NCBI RefSeq assembly: GCF_009674805.1
Contig: NZ_WKKI01000017.1
Coordinates: forward strand, 1 to 64,000
Reading direction: 5' to 3'
DNA length: 64,000 nucleotides
Source of the DNA: Metabacillus lacus
Lineage (GTDB): Bacteria; Bacillota; Bacilli; Bacillales; Bacillaceae
Part shown: positions 1-6,882 of the stretch, in pieces
Layout: each line of letters starts with the position of its first letter
Numbering within the stretch: the first letter of the stretch is position 1
The notes under the pieces: generated by a model
Told to the model about the DNA's origin: nothing
Database searches by the model: none
What the model saw: the letters and a program-made list of their open reading frames with translations, nothing else
Translations under genes and position numbers: made by a program

Positions 1-50
1 TAGGCACGCCGCCAGCGTTCGTCCTGAGCCAGGATCAAACTCTCCAATAA
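1..50 (-). rRNA. rrs: 16S ribosomal RNA, 5' end only
   Basis: The reverse complement carries the universal start of bacterial 16S rRNA (AGAGTTTGATCCTGGCTCAG followed by GACGAACGCTGGCGGCG). Only about the first 50 bases lie in the window; the gene continues beyond its left edge. The exact mature 5' end, near 50-52, is uncertain by a few bases. It is transcribed leftward from the tandem promoters at 157-273. Confidence 0.97.
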
Positions 51-108
51 GATTGTTTGACTTGCTCATAGTAAAAATTTAAAACTAGATTTAACGTTGA
101 CGTTCTGC

Positions 109-130
109 TTTGTTTAGTTTTCAAAGATCA
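109..130 (-). promoter_or_regulatory. rRNA leader boxA antitermination element
   Basis: On the minus strand the leader contains TGATCTTTGAAAACTAAAC, matching the boxA region conserved upstream of Bacillus 16S genes (TCTTTGAAAACTAAAC). It lies between the rrn promoters and the 16S start, where the NusB/NusE/NusG antitermination complex would load. Assignment is by motif and position. Confidence 0.7.
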
Positions 131-156
131 TCTTCCGCTCAATCAGCGGCTTAAAT

Positions 157-185
157 AATATATCACATCTTCTTAAGATGGTCAA
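157..185 (-). promoter_or_regulatory. rrn promoter P2 (sigma A)
   Basis: Minus-strand TTGACC, 17 bases, TATATT. It is the promoter nearest the 16S gene, with a predicted start near 150. Confidence 0.85.
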
Positions 186-244
186 CAACTTTTTTGTTTT
201 TTTATTTCACTTTCAAATCCGCCTTTATTTAGCGAACGTTTATT

Positions 245-273
245 AATATACCATCGTTAGTGGTGACCGTCAA
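245..273 (-). promoter_or_regulatory. rrn promoter P1 (sigma A)
   Basis: Minus-strand TTGACG, 17 bases, TATATT, sitting 88 bases upstream of the similar P2. Tandem promoters of this layout are typical of Bacillus rRNA operons. Confidence 0.8.
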
Positions 274-1045
274 TATGTTTTTTCATTTTCTTTAAATTAA
301 GCCATGTTGCAGAATCACCTGATTTTCCATAGTGAATGAAGGACCTCTCAAAAGGTTTGTTGTTGTCCATCTGTACGAGCCCCAATCAATATACGAGGTA
401 ATTTCATGATGCCAATTACATATAAGAAACACCTTCAATATGTCAGCCCTTCAGTTTCTTCACTGTTTTCAGCAACGTAACCAATGAAAAGAGGAATACA
501 ATAACTCGTTTACAGTTTAACCTGCTATTAACGCTTTATAGGAATCCGTTATATATTCTAGTTCCACAAGACGTCTATCCATCCTAACAAAGAAAGAATA
601 AGCGTAAAAATTCCGGTTAAATACAAAATAGGCCGTTTTTTAGAGAATATAAGGGAATAAATTCCGCTTAAGCTGCTGAAAATACTGCATTACAAGGTTT
701 TTTAGGTGCATAGACGGAAACCCTCCGTTTATTTCACTCCTTTTTCGTTGTTTTTTCTAAATAGGCGGAGTTCCTCCGTTTATATATGTATAGCGGCCTT
801 CACAAGGTGCCACTCCACCCCTTCAAAAAGCTATTTATTTATGCAGAATACTTGTAAAACTTATGGACTTGACTCATAAAGAGAAATTTTACCGTCTATA
901 TAGAATGGTTAAAGCACTTGCTCGATTCCTCAATCACGTTCTATGTTATACCCTCCGGCTGTATTGCTGATTGTTTGAACGGCAAAGAATACAAGCGAAA
1001 CAAATGTCCTCCTCATTATTTATCAACAGATTATTAACACAGCCT
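274..1045. other. Intergenic stretch without a convincing gene
   Basis: Between the rrn promoters and the small gene at 1046-1219 I see no open frame with both a ribosome binding site and a recognisable product. The stretch is AT-rich and holds a ladder of short palindromic repeats (532-783). Near 1008-1014 the minus strand has a GAGGAGG ribosome-site-like motif, but the frame after it closes after about 20 codons; it may be a decayed gene or chance. Confidence 0.6.
532..783. repeat. Ladder of five degenerate short palindromic repeats
   Basis: Five related units of about 22-26 bases occur at about 532-555, 597-623, 649-670, 710-733 and 760-783. The best copies read ATAGACGGAAACCCTCCGTTTA and ATAGGCGGAGTTCCTCCGTTTA, a pattern of ATA(A/G)RCGGA, four to six bases, TCCGYTTAT. 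Each can fold on itself through CGGA/TCCG. Start-to-start spacing is about 50-65 bases. They look like a dispersed intergenic repeat family rather than CRISPR, since both units and spacers vary and the array is not exact. Confidence 0.6.
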
Positions 1046-1219
1046 TTAATAAAACGTTTGTTTAATTTTTGAAAGAACCTCTCTTCTCTCAGTCAATGCC
1101 CTTAAGATCAAAGGTGACCGATGTTTTTCTGACATCAGCTTTTCAACTTCATTCAATTCCTTTTGAGCCAGCAGGCTGATTTCCCTTATCGATTTTTCAT
1201 CAATCAAAAATCCTCTCAT
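1046..1219 (-). CDS. Small uncharacterised protein, 57 aa
   Basis: ATG at 1219 is preceded by AGGAGG with 10 bases of spacing, and the frame ends in TAA after 57 codons. The product starts MRGFLIDEKS and ends KIKQTFY. It is rich in Glu, Lys, Arg and Leu, with heptad-like spacing suggesting one or two amphipathic helices, and has no signal peptide or membrane segment. It is divergent from pdaB and would share its upstream region. I do not recognise the family; it lacks the SQELD motif of Spo0E-type phosphatases, which are of similar size. The strong ribosome site is the main support that it is real. Confidence 0.6.
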   Translation of the reverse strand: MRGFLIDEKSIREISLLAQKELNEVEKLMSEKHRSPLILRALTERREVLSKIKQTFY

Positions 1220-1237
1220 TATATTTTGTCCTCCTAT

Positions 1238-1266
1238 TCATTTTCTAATTTGAACAAGCATACACA
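1238..1266 (+). promoter_or_regulatory. Possible sigma E-type promoter for pdaB
   Basis: TCATTTT, 14 bases, CATACACA resembles the mother-cell sigma E consensus (-35 like ATATT, -10 CATACANT). It ends 36 bases before the pdaB GTG. pdaB is a sporulation gene, so the match makes sense, but it is based on motif only. Confidence 0.45.
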
Positions 1267-1302
1267 TAACCATAAATATTAAGAGCCGGGAGGATGAACA
1301 GC

Positions 1303-2064
1303 GTGAATAATTTTTATGTATTTCATATAAAGAAGCTGAAGCAATTTATTGTCGTTGTGCTTGCTGCATTTGTGACAGCCGGCATTCTTTACCTTGAAAA
1401 CACCATTCAGTACCCTGTGTTTTCAACAGCTGAAGGACCAAAGGCCATTTATAAGGGAGAAAATAAGGGAAATAAAGTTGCGTTAACCTTTAACATCAGC
1501 TGGGGAGACACTAAGGCAGTTCCTATTCTTGACGAGCTGAAAGAGAATGCATTAACCAATGCCACCTTTTTTGTTTCCGGAGCATGGGCGGAGCGCCACC
1601 CTGATGTTGTCAAACGCATCGTGAAAGACGGCCATCAGTTAGGAAGTATGGGATACTCCTATAAAAACTATACTTCCATTGAACCTGAAGAGCTGAAAAA
1701 GGATTTGATGCTGACAAGAGAAGTCTTTAAGAAGCTGGAGATAAAGGATGTACACTTGCTGAGGCCTCCTACAGGAAACTTTAATAAAGAGGTGCTGGAA
1801 ATAGCGAGCTCTTATGGCTTTACTGTTGTCCACTACAGTATAGACACAGATGACTGGACCAACCCCGGCGTAAAAGAAATCGTCAAGCAGGTAAGCAAAA
1901 CGCGAGCAGGCGACATCGTACTCCTGCATGCCTCAGATTCTGCCAAGCAAACAGCAAAGGCCCTGCCCCAGATTGCCTCTACACTTAAAAAGAAAAATTT
2001 GAGCAATGTGACTGTCGAGGAATTGATTGCCAACGTTAATGCACAAACTTCCGAGATAAACTAA
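1303..2064 (+). CDS. pdaB: Polysaccharide deacetylase family sporulation protein PdaB
   Basis: PdaB (YbaN) of Bacillus is needed to keep spores stable late in sporulation. The protein has an N-terminal membrane anchor (about residues 14-32) and a NodB-homology domain over the rest. I place the start at the GTG at 1303: GGGAGG at 1288-1293 lies nine bases upstream, and the protein then begins as B. subtilis PdaB does (NHFYVWHIK-like). The ATG at 1294 would touch the ribosome site. The usual NodB metal ligands are not kept: the TFDDG motif reads TFNISWGD and the H-x-x-x-H stretch reads SMGYSY, as in other PdaB proteins, so classical deacetylase chemistry is doubtful. It is convergent with kbaA. 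Confidence 0.93.
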   Translation: MNNFYVFHIKKLKQFIVVVLAAFVTAGILYLENTIQYPVFSTAEGPKAIYKGENKGNKVALTFNISWGDTKAVPILDELKENALTNATFFVSGAWAERHPDVVKRIVKDGHQLGSMGYSYKNYTSIEPEELKKDLMLTREVFKKLEIKDVHLLRPPTGNFNKEVLEIASSYGFTVVHYSIDTDDWTNPGVKEIVKQVSKTRAGDIVLLHASDSAKQTAKALPQIASTLKKKNLSNVTVEELIANVNAQTSEIN

Positions 2065-2087
2065 AAAGGAGCCATCTGAGCTCCTTT
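2065..2087. terminator. Terminator between pdaB and kbaA
   Basis: AAAGGAGC, a 7-base loop, GCTCCTTT directly after the pdaB stop. The T-run is short in both directions. It could serve both convergent transcripts. Confidence 0.6.
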
Positions 2088-2094
2088 CAGTCGT

Positions 2095-2163
2095 TTATAT
2101 AAAAAGCTGACTTCTTATGAAGAAATCGGTAACCGCTGCAGCTGCTTCCTCATCCCAGCTCAT
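2095..2163 (-). CDS. Tiny ORF coupled to kbaA, 22 aa (doubtful)
   Basis: The ATG overlaps the kbaA stop in an ATGA arrangement and the frame runs 22 codons to TAA, just before the shared terminator. The peptide begins MSWDEEAAAAV and contains FFIRSQ. This loosely recalls the start of proto-chlorophyllide-reductase-like (PCP_red) small proteins, which pair a W-EEA motif with FF-R, but it is much shorter than a full domain. There is no good ribosome site, so expression would depend on coupling. It could be a remnant or chance. Confidence 0.25.
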   Translation of the reverse strand: MSWDEEAAAAVTDFFIRSQLFI

Positions 2164-2762
2164 TGTTTTTGCTTCGTAAACCTCGGAAGCATCAAGAGCT
2201 GATAGGCATTGCAGGCCAGCAGCGGAAAGAGCATTAAATACAGCCAGCTCTGTTCATTAATCCGCAGTACTGGAAACCATTCCACTGTTGTGACAACGAC
2301 CATAAAAAACAACGCAGGCACAAAAGCTTCCCTGCTGGTAAATTTTTGTTTGAGATAAGCCGTTAACAGGCCTACACCAAGAAGAAACAGTCCAAGGAAT
2401 ATGTATGAAGCAATTGATTCATTATCATCCGCAAACAGCTGAAATCTAAAATAAATAAGATCAAAAATAACAAATGCGACAAGCAGGAGCTGTACGGCGT
2501 TCCATAATGAGGCAGATCGGAATATTCCCAGTCCAAAACGGTGAATCGTTAAATATGCGAAAAAACCCATTTGGCTGATAATACTGAAAATCAAGCCAAT
2601 ACCAATAAACCAAAACAGAACAGATACTATTTCCCCAATTTCAAATGAAAGGAATAAATGCTGATATTCACCCCACTTAACCGCAAAACCCACAATACCG
2701 GCCGTAACAGCTCCGACCAGCAGGGTCGAAAGAAAAAATCTAACCCAGTTTCTACTTTTCAA
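2160..2762 (-). CDS. kbaA: KinB signalling pathway activation protein KbaA
   Basis: KbaA is an integral membrane protein that in B. subtilis activates the sporulation kinase KinB. The sequence has six hydrophobic segments and starts (M)KSRNWVRFF. I take the TTG at 2762 as start: GGGG lies nine bases upstream and the 200-residue product is close to the roughly 198 of the family. An in-frame ATG 15 bases further upstream overlaps that ribosome site. It is divergent from gerD and convergent with pdaB, the B. subtilis order. Confidence 0.88.
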   Translation of the reverse strand: MKSRNWVRFFLSTLLVGAVTAGIVGFAVKWGEYQHLFLSFEIGEIVSVLFWFIGIGLIFSIISQMGFFAYLTIHRFGLGIFRSASLWNAVQLLLVAFVIFDLIYFRFQLFADDNESIASYIFLGLFLLGVGLLTAYLKQKFTSREAFVPALFFMVVVTTVEWFPVLRINEQSWLYLMLFPLLACNAYQLLMLPRFTKQKQ

Positions 2763-2907
2763 GACAGTTTCCCCCATAAGTTGATATCTTTTTGATTTTA
2801 CCAATCCTTCATAAAAATTGCTATAAAGAGTAAATGTTTTCAGGATAAAAAGACATGAAAACATTCATATTAAAGGTAGGCAAGCTATTTGAAAGGAGCT
2901 CATTTTC

Positions 2908-3525
2908 ATGCTAAAAAAAGCCCTGCTCCTCTTTCTACTTTCCAGCACATGTCTTGCTGCCTGTGCTCCCAGAGAAGAATCGGGGAGGCAAATGGATTAT
3001 GACGAAACAAAAAAAATGATTGTTGATATTTTAAAGTCCGATGAAGGAAAAAATGCATTAAAAGATATTATGCAGGATGAAGAAATTAAGCAAAGTCTTG
3101 TATTGGATCAAAAAACAGTTACTGACACAATCAATACAACCCTCACGTCTCCAAAAGGAGTGGAGTTTTGGCAGAAAACCTTTGATGATCCAAAGTTTTC
3201 TGAAGGATTTGCAAAAACCCTTGAAAGCGAACATGAAGCTGTGATTAAAGACTTGATGAAGGACCCTGAATATCAGGCTATGCTGATGGACGTTCTGAAG
3301 AATCCTGAAATGGAAGAAGAAATGATTACTGTACTGCAAAGCCAAAAATTCCGCAAGCATCTTCAGCAGGTGGTAACGGACACACTGACAAGCCCACTCT
3401 TTAAAGTAAGGCTTGAAGAAACCCTTTTAAAAGCAGCCGAAGAAGCCGGCAAGGAAAAAGAAGGTGGCGGCGGAGATGAAGAAGGCGGCGGCGGAGGGCA
3501 AGGAAGCGGAAGCGAAGGCGGCTGA
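2908..3525 (+). CDS. gerD: Spore germination lipoprotein GerD
   Basis: GerD sits in the spore inner membrane and helps cluster the nutrient germinant receptors. The N-terminus is a lipoprotein signal with lipobox LAAC (Cys19). The rest is a highly charged helical domain, ending in a low-complexity tail of Gly and Glu (about residues 187-205) that makes it longer than the B. subtilis protein (about 185). AAAGGAG at 2892-2898 is well spaced from the ATG. It is flanked by salA and kbaA as in B. subtilis. Family members are made in the forespore under sigma G; the upstream CATATTA at 2865-2871 could be such a -10, but the -35 is poor. Confidence 0.95.
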   Translation: MLKKALLLFLLSSTCLAACAPREESGRQMDYDETKKMIVDILKSDEGKNALKDIMQDEEIKQSLVLDQKTVTDTINTTLTSPKGVEFWQKTFDDPKFSEGFAKTLESEHEAVIKDLMKDPEYQAMLMDVLKNPEMEEEMITVLQSQKFRKHLQQVVTDTLTSPLFKVRLEETLLKAAEEAGKEKEGGGGDEEGGGGGQGSGSEGG

Positions 3526-3567
3526 CATTCCCTCCCCCGTTTCTTCCCTTGTTATACACAGCAAAAC

Positions 3568-3591
3568 AAAAAGCGCATTTCTGCGCTTTTT
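3568..3591. terminator. Bidirectional terminator between gerD and salA
   Basis: AAAAAGCGCA, TTTC loop, TGCGCTTTTT: a perfect 10-base stem with T-runs on both strands, ending one base from the salA stop. It serves both convergent genes. Confidence 0.9.
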
Positions 3592-3592
3592 A

Positions 3593-4648
3593 TTATTTCT
3601 CGATTTCACCCAATACTTTTTGTGCAATTTCTTTATAAATTTTCCCTGTCGGGTGATCTTCTGCATACACCGACGGGGCGAAATCCTCTTCGTTCCAGTC
3701 AGGCTGCTGCAGCGGAATTTTACCAAGCAGAGGAACCCTTAGTTCCTCAGACAGCTTTTCTCCACCGCCTTTTCCAAATACATACTCCCGCTCTCCCGTT
3801 AATTTGCTTTCAAAGTATGCCATGTTTTCAATTACGCCTACCACTTCATGATCTGTCTGAAGCGCCATCGCTCCAGCTCTTGCTGCAACAAATGCTGCGG
3901 TAGGATGCGGTGTGGAAACGATGATTTCTTTACAGGCAGGAAGCATTGAGTGAACATCAAGCGCAACGTCTCCAGTGCCTGGCGGCAGATCAAGCAGAAG
4001 ATAATCGAGATCTCCCCACTCTACTTCATGGAAGAAATTATTGAGCATTTTTCCGAGCATCGGCCCTCTCCATATAACAGGGGCATTATCTTCAACAAAG
4101 AAGCCCATAGAAATAACCTGAACACCGAAGCGGTTCACAGGAATGACCTGGTCCCCTCTTACCACAGGGCGCTTCGTAATCCCCATCATATCCGGAACGC
4201 TGAATCCGTAAATATCTGCATCTATCAAACCGACCTTTTTCCCAAGCCTGGCCAAAGCGATTGCCAAATTGACAGAAACAGTTGATTTCCCTACCCCGCC
4301 TTTACCACTGGCAATCGCAACAAATGTTGTTTTAGAATTTGGCGACAACAGACTAGCGCCGGCTTCCGGAGCAGCATCTTGATATTTTGCTATGACCTCG
4401 GCTGAAAGCTCCGTAAAACGAAGGCCGACAGATTCCGCACCCGCTTCTTTCAGCTTGGCTACAATTGCCTGCTGAAGCTGCAGCTGTTCACCTGTCCCCG
4501 TTTTGGAAATTCCAATCTTTACACTCACATGTTTCTTTTCTTCTTTTATGGAAACTTCTTCAACAGCGCCAATTTCCCCAAGTGTTTTATGTAGAAAAGG
4601 ATCCGTTAATGAACCGATGATCTCGCGTACTTCCTGTTCTTGTATCAC
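3593..4648 (-). CDS. salA: Mrp/NBP35-family P-loop ATPase SalA
   Basis: SalA is an Mrp-type ATPase that in B. subtilis represses scoC and so raises exoprotease expression; relatives act as iron-sulfur carriers. The N-terminal MIP18-like domain (about residues 1-85) precedes the ATPase domain with the deviant Walker A GKGGVGKST (115-123). I choose the GTG at 4648, which gives (M)IQEQEVREI like B. subtilis MIREDEVRK and has AAAGG nine bases upstream; a longer reading would start inside that leader. The product is 351 aa, close to the 352 of B. subtilis. Confidence 0.93.
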   Translation of the reverse strand: MIQEQEVREIIGSLTDPFLHKTLGEIGAVEEVSIKEEKKHVSVKIGISKTGTGEQLQLQQAIVAKLKEAGAESVGLRFTELSAEVIAKYQDAAPEAGASLLSPNSKTTFVAIASGKGGVGKSTVSVNLAIALARLGKKVGLIDADIYGFSVPDMMGITKRPVVRGDQVIPVNRFGVQVISMGFFVEDNAPVIWRGPMLGKMLNNFFHEVEWGDLDYLLLDLPPGTGDVALDVHSMLPACKEIIVSTPHPTAAFVAARAGAMALQTDHEVVGVIENMAYFESKLTGEREYVFGKGGGEKLSEELRVPLLGKIPLQQPDWNEEDFAPSVYAEDHPTGKIYKEIAQKVLGEIEK

Positions 4649-4679
4649 TATACTCACCCTTTGTATTCGTTTACACAAA

Positions 4680-4688
4680 ATTATAGCA
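4680..4688 (-). promoter_or_regulatory. Extended -10 promoter for salA
   Basis: Minus-strand TGCTATAAT is a perfect extended -10; no good -35 is visible. The predicted start lies about 25 bases before the salA GTG. Confidence 0.5.
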
Positions 4689-4756
4689 TACTTGCTTTTT
4701 TTATATGGAGATTATGTTTTTCTATAACTGATGTGAAGGGGTGTGAGAAGAGATAC

Positions 4757-4858
4757 TTCGGGTGATGACAGGCACTGTTCCCCTTCTCCACCGTGAAACA
4801 AGATGTGAAACAAGATTTTTCGGGTGGTGACAGGCACTGTTCCCCTTCTCCACCGTGA
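4757..4858. repeat. Two direct copies of a 40-base repeat
   Basis: Copies at 4757-4796 and 4819-4858 differ by one base (TTCGGGTGATGACAGG versus TTCGGGTGGTGACAGG). Each contains GACAGGCACTGTT, a partial palindrome, and GGTG at one end with CACC at the other. The 62-base period leaves 22 bases between them. The second copy ends two bases before the cwlD stop codon. The GTGACAGGCACTGT core resembles a dispersed intergenic repeat I recall from Bacillaceae genomes. Confidence 0.8.
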
Positions 4859-4860
4859 CA

Positions 4861-5574
4861 CTATTCAGGAGGATCCTCTTTGCTTGTATAGTATCTGAGC
4901 ACACCTCTGTAGATGGATGCTGCCAGCTGATTCTGATACGCTTCATCTGCAAGCAGTTTATCTTCCTGTGGATTAGACAGGAAACCTACCTCCACAAGGG
5001 CACCCGGCTTTTCTGCGTATTTCATTAGGTATATGCCGTTTATTTGCTTTGCACGCCTGTCTGTATTATTTAAAACGGTTCTCAGTTCATCCTGGATAAA
5101 CCGGGCCGCTCTCTTGTTTTCCTCAAACTTTCCGAAGTAAAATGTTTGAGCTCCGCTCCATTTGGGAGAAGGAATGGCATTCAGGTGAATGCTTAAGAAC
5201 AGGTCGGCATTGGAGTCATTAATCATGTTTACCCGATTTCTCAAGTCCTCTTCTTTTCTTCTGCTGTATCCCTTTGTGCCGGGATCGGCGAGATCAGTAT
5301 CTTTTTCCCTTGTCATGAGCACCAGCGCCCCCTGCTCCTGGAGGTAATCACGAAGCTTTAAGGAAATTGAAAGGGCAACCTCCTTCTCAAGCTTTGAGGC
5401 ACCTGTTGCTCCTCCATCCGGGCCGCCATGCCCCGGGTCCAGATAGATGACTTTGCCGGTCAGCGGCAGATTCCATGCTTTCCAGGAGTCATCTTCGGTA
5501 AACTGATATTTTAAAATCATCATCAATAATATAAAGCCAGCGGTAAACCATACCCATCGCAGCTTCCTGTTCAT
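4861..5574 (-). CDS. cwlD: Germination-specific N-acetylmuramoyl-L-alanine amidase CwlD
   Basis: CwlD, with PdaA, makes muramic-delta-lactam in spore cortex, the mark read by germination lytic enzymes. After a membrane anchor (about residues 7-22) comes an Amidase_3 domain with zinc ligands in LDPGHGG (His49), Glu64 and SIHLNA (His130), and a glutamate in LVEVGFLSN. The ATG at 5574 has GGGGG seven bases upstream; the GTG one codon earlier is less likely. Length (237) matches B. subtilis, as do the YSRRK motif and the DPPE end. Confidence 0.95.
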   Translation of the reverse strand: MNRKLRWVWFTAGFILLMMILKYQFTEDDSWKAWNLPLTGKVIYLDPGHGGPDGGATGASKLEKEVALSISLKLRDYLQEQGALVLMTREKDTDLADPGTKGYSRRKEEDLRNRVNMINDSNADLFLSIHLNAIPSPKWSGAQTFYFGKFEENKRAARFIQDELRTVLNNTDRRAKQINGIYLMKYAEKPGALVEVGFLSNPQEDKLLADEAYQNQLAASIYRGVLRYYTSKEDPPE

Positions 5575-5633
5575 CACTCATCCCCCTTGCTCGTCCCTAG
5601 ATTATATGGGACAGGTAGGGCGATTATGATGAA

Positions 5634-6077
5634 TTAGTTCAGCCTGAGCTTATATCTTTTTTCTCCCCTGAAAAATCCTTCTTTCCACCAGCTTGTAATA
5701 AAGAATTCGCAGGCAATAAAGATGGATTCATCAATAAACGGGTATTCTTTCGCTTTTCCCCAATAAAGGAGGTACTCGTATAAATCATCCACCAGATACT
5801 TTTCCTCCCGGCGGCATCTCAAACTTGCAGTTTCCATGGTTTCTCCAAAAAAACCAAAGCGGCTGTAGGAAGCTCCCAGAAGAAAAGACTCAATCGCAAA
5901 GTCCACGCAGCCTTCTTCTATTCTGGAAAGTTGAATGGATCCGCAGTGGGTCATTTCTCCAAAACAATGTTCAATGCTTCCCTGGATTTCTTTCAGAGAC
6001 AGTTCTTTCAGCATGGTTTTTTCGTATTTCAGCTGCTTTTCCCGCCGCTTATCTTTTAACAAAAATGGTTTGTCCAT
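5634..6077 (-). CDS. ybaK: YbaK family protein (DUF2521)
   Basis: This 147-residue protein matches B. subtilis YbaK in length and in motifs such as KELSL, EGCVDFAIE, the Arg/Glu-rich centre and WWKEGF. Its function is unknown. It is soluble with no signal peptide. In B. subtilis it lies immediately upstream of cwlD as here, but near rpsI; in this window the cobamide cluster separates it from rpsI. Its ribosome site (GGGGG, 6085-6089) lies inside one arm of an inverted repeat, which could control translation. Confidence 0.88.
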   Translation of the reverse strand: MDKPFLLKDKRREKQLKYEKTMLKELSLKEIQGSIEHCFGEMTHCGSIQLSRIEEGCVDFAIESFLLGASYSRFGFFGETMETASLRCRREEKYLVDDLYEYLLYWGKAKEYPFIDESIFIACEFFITSWWKEGFFRGEKRYKLRLN

Positions 6078-6081
6078 TAAG

Positions 6082-6158
6082 CTGCCCCCTTTTCATTATC
6101 TTTTAACGAGGCAATTTATCTCATACAGAATTCAGCTTCCAAATAATGAAAAGGGCAG
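6082..6158 (-). promoter_or_regulatory. Inverted repeat covering the ybaK ribosome site
   Basis: Plus-strand CTGCCCCCTTTTCATTAT (6082-6099) and ATAATGAAAAGGGCAG (6143-6158) are complementary apart from two extra C. In the mRNA the 3' arm holds the ybaK Shine-Dalgarno GGGGG. There is no T-run after the 3' arm, so it does not look like a terminator. Pairing would hide the ribosome site. Confidence 0.6.
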
Positions 6159-6162
6159 ATTT

Positions 6163-6882
6163 TTATTTTACAGAAATTTTATAGAAGAGGGTCTTGGCCA
6201 AAGCCTTTAGCTTTTCTTCTGCTTCAGGAGGGTATACTGCGATAAAGCAGGTGGAAGGGCCTGATGACTTATGAAGATTCAAGTGACTTTCCAGCTTGTC
6301 TGAAGAAAAGCCGGCTTCAGGAAATAACGTGTTCAGCTCCTTTAAGATCCCTCTTGATCCGACAGGCAGGGTAACCACAGAATGTAACATGCTGATTTCC
6401 CGGAAGAGCTGTAAAGAAGCAATGTATTCACCCTCCTTCTTAACCTCCTCTCCAACCAGGGGCTTTCCGATTACCGCAATACCCATGCCCTTCGAAAAAA
6501 CAGGGTTGCTGCACCTATCATGTTCCGTTTGGAGCTTTCCCAATACTGACATTCCGACTGCTGACTGCATTAGCTCAAAGTTGCTTTCCGTGCTGCCTGT
6601 CAGCTCAATTTCCCCAGCATCCAGTTCTGTTATGCCTTTTTCCACACCTGCTGCAAGATCAAGCCAGGCGTTATCTCCGCAGAAGTTGTGCAGTACTGCG
6701 GCAAATGGTTCTGCACCTGCTGCTATACATTCCATGACAGCCACTCGGAAGCAAAAATAGCCCACTGTTTCATAATCCGCTGAGACAACATCTCTGTTCT
6801 TCATGCCAACGCCCCCGCTGTTATCAGAGGCGATGACGATATACTCACTATCTCCTGCTGGTATCTTTATAACATCCCGCAT
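6163..6882 (-). CDS. PurM-like ATP-binding protein, putative alpha-ribazole kinase (CblS-like)
   Basis: The 239-residue protein has an N-terminal IASDNSGGVG motif (Asp20 onward), HNFCGD at 65-70 and TGSTESN at 95-101, a pattern of the PurM/ThiL-like ATP-binding superfamily. From memory, Firmicutes alpha-ribazole kinases (CblS of Listeria and Geobacillus) look like this and sit with cobamide genes. The role would be to phosphorylate salvaged alpha-ribazole and so supply the lower ligand to CobS without CobT. It is the last gene of the cluster, overlapping the preceding gene by 35 bases. No CblT-like transporter is next to it. Superfamily placement is reasonably sure; the exact substrate is inference. 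Confidence 0.6.
   Translation of the reverse strand: MRDVIKIPAGDSEYIVIASDNSGGVGMKNRDVVSADYETVGYFCFRVAVMECIAAGAEPFAAVLHNFCGDNAWLDLAAGVEKGITELDAGEIELTGSTESNFELMQSAVGMSVLGKLQTEHDRCSNPVFSKGMGIAVIGKPLVGEEVKKEGEYIASLQLFREISMLHSVVTLPVGSRGILKELNTLFPEAGFSSDKLESHLNLHKSSGPSTCFIAVYPPEAEEKLKALAKTLFYKISVK

Noticed and set aside
532-783. Possible CRISPR array
   Set aside because: Units are short, diverged and self-complementary, and intervals differ in length. There are no cas genes.
997-1014. Second small gene after a GAGGAGG motif
   Set aside because: The frame closes after about 20 codons and shows no recognisable product.
3464-3742. Plus-strand frame over the gerD end and salA
   Set aside because: It crosses a strong terminator, has no ribosome site and is a shadow of gerD and salA.
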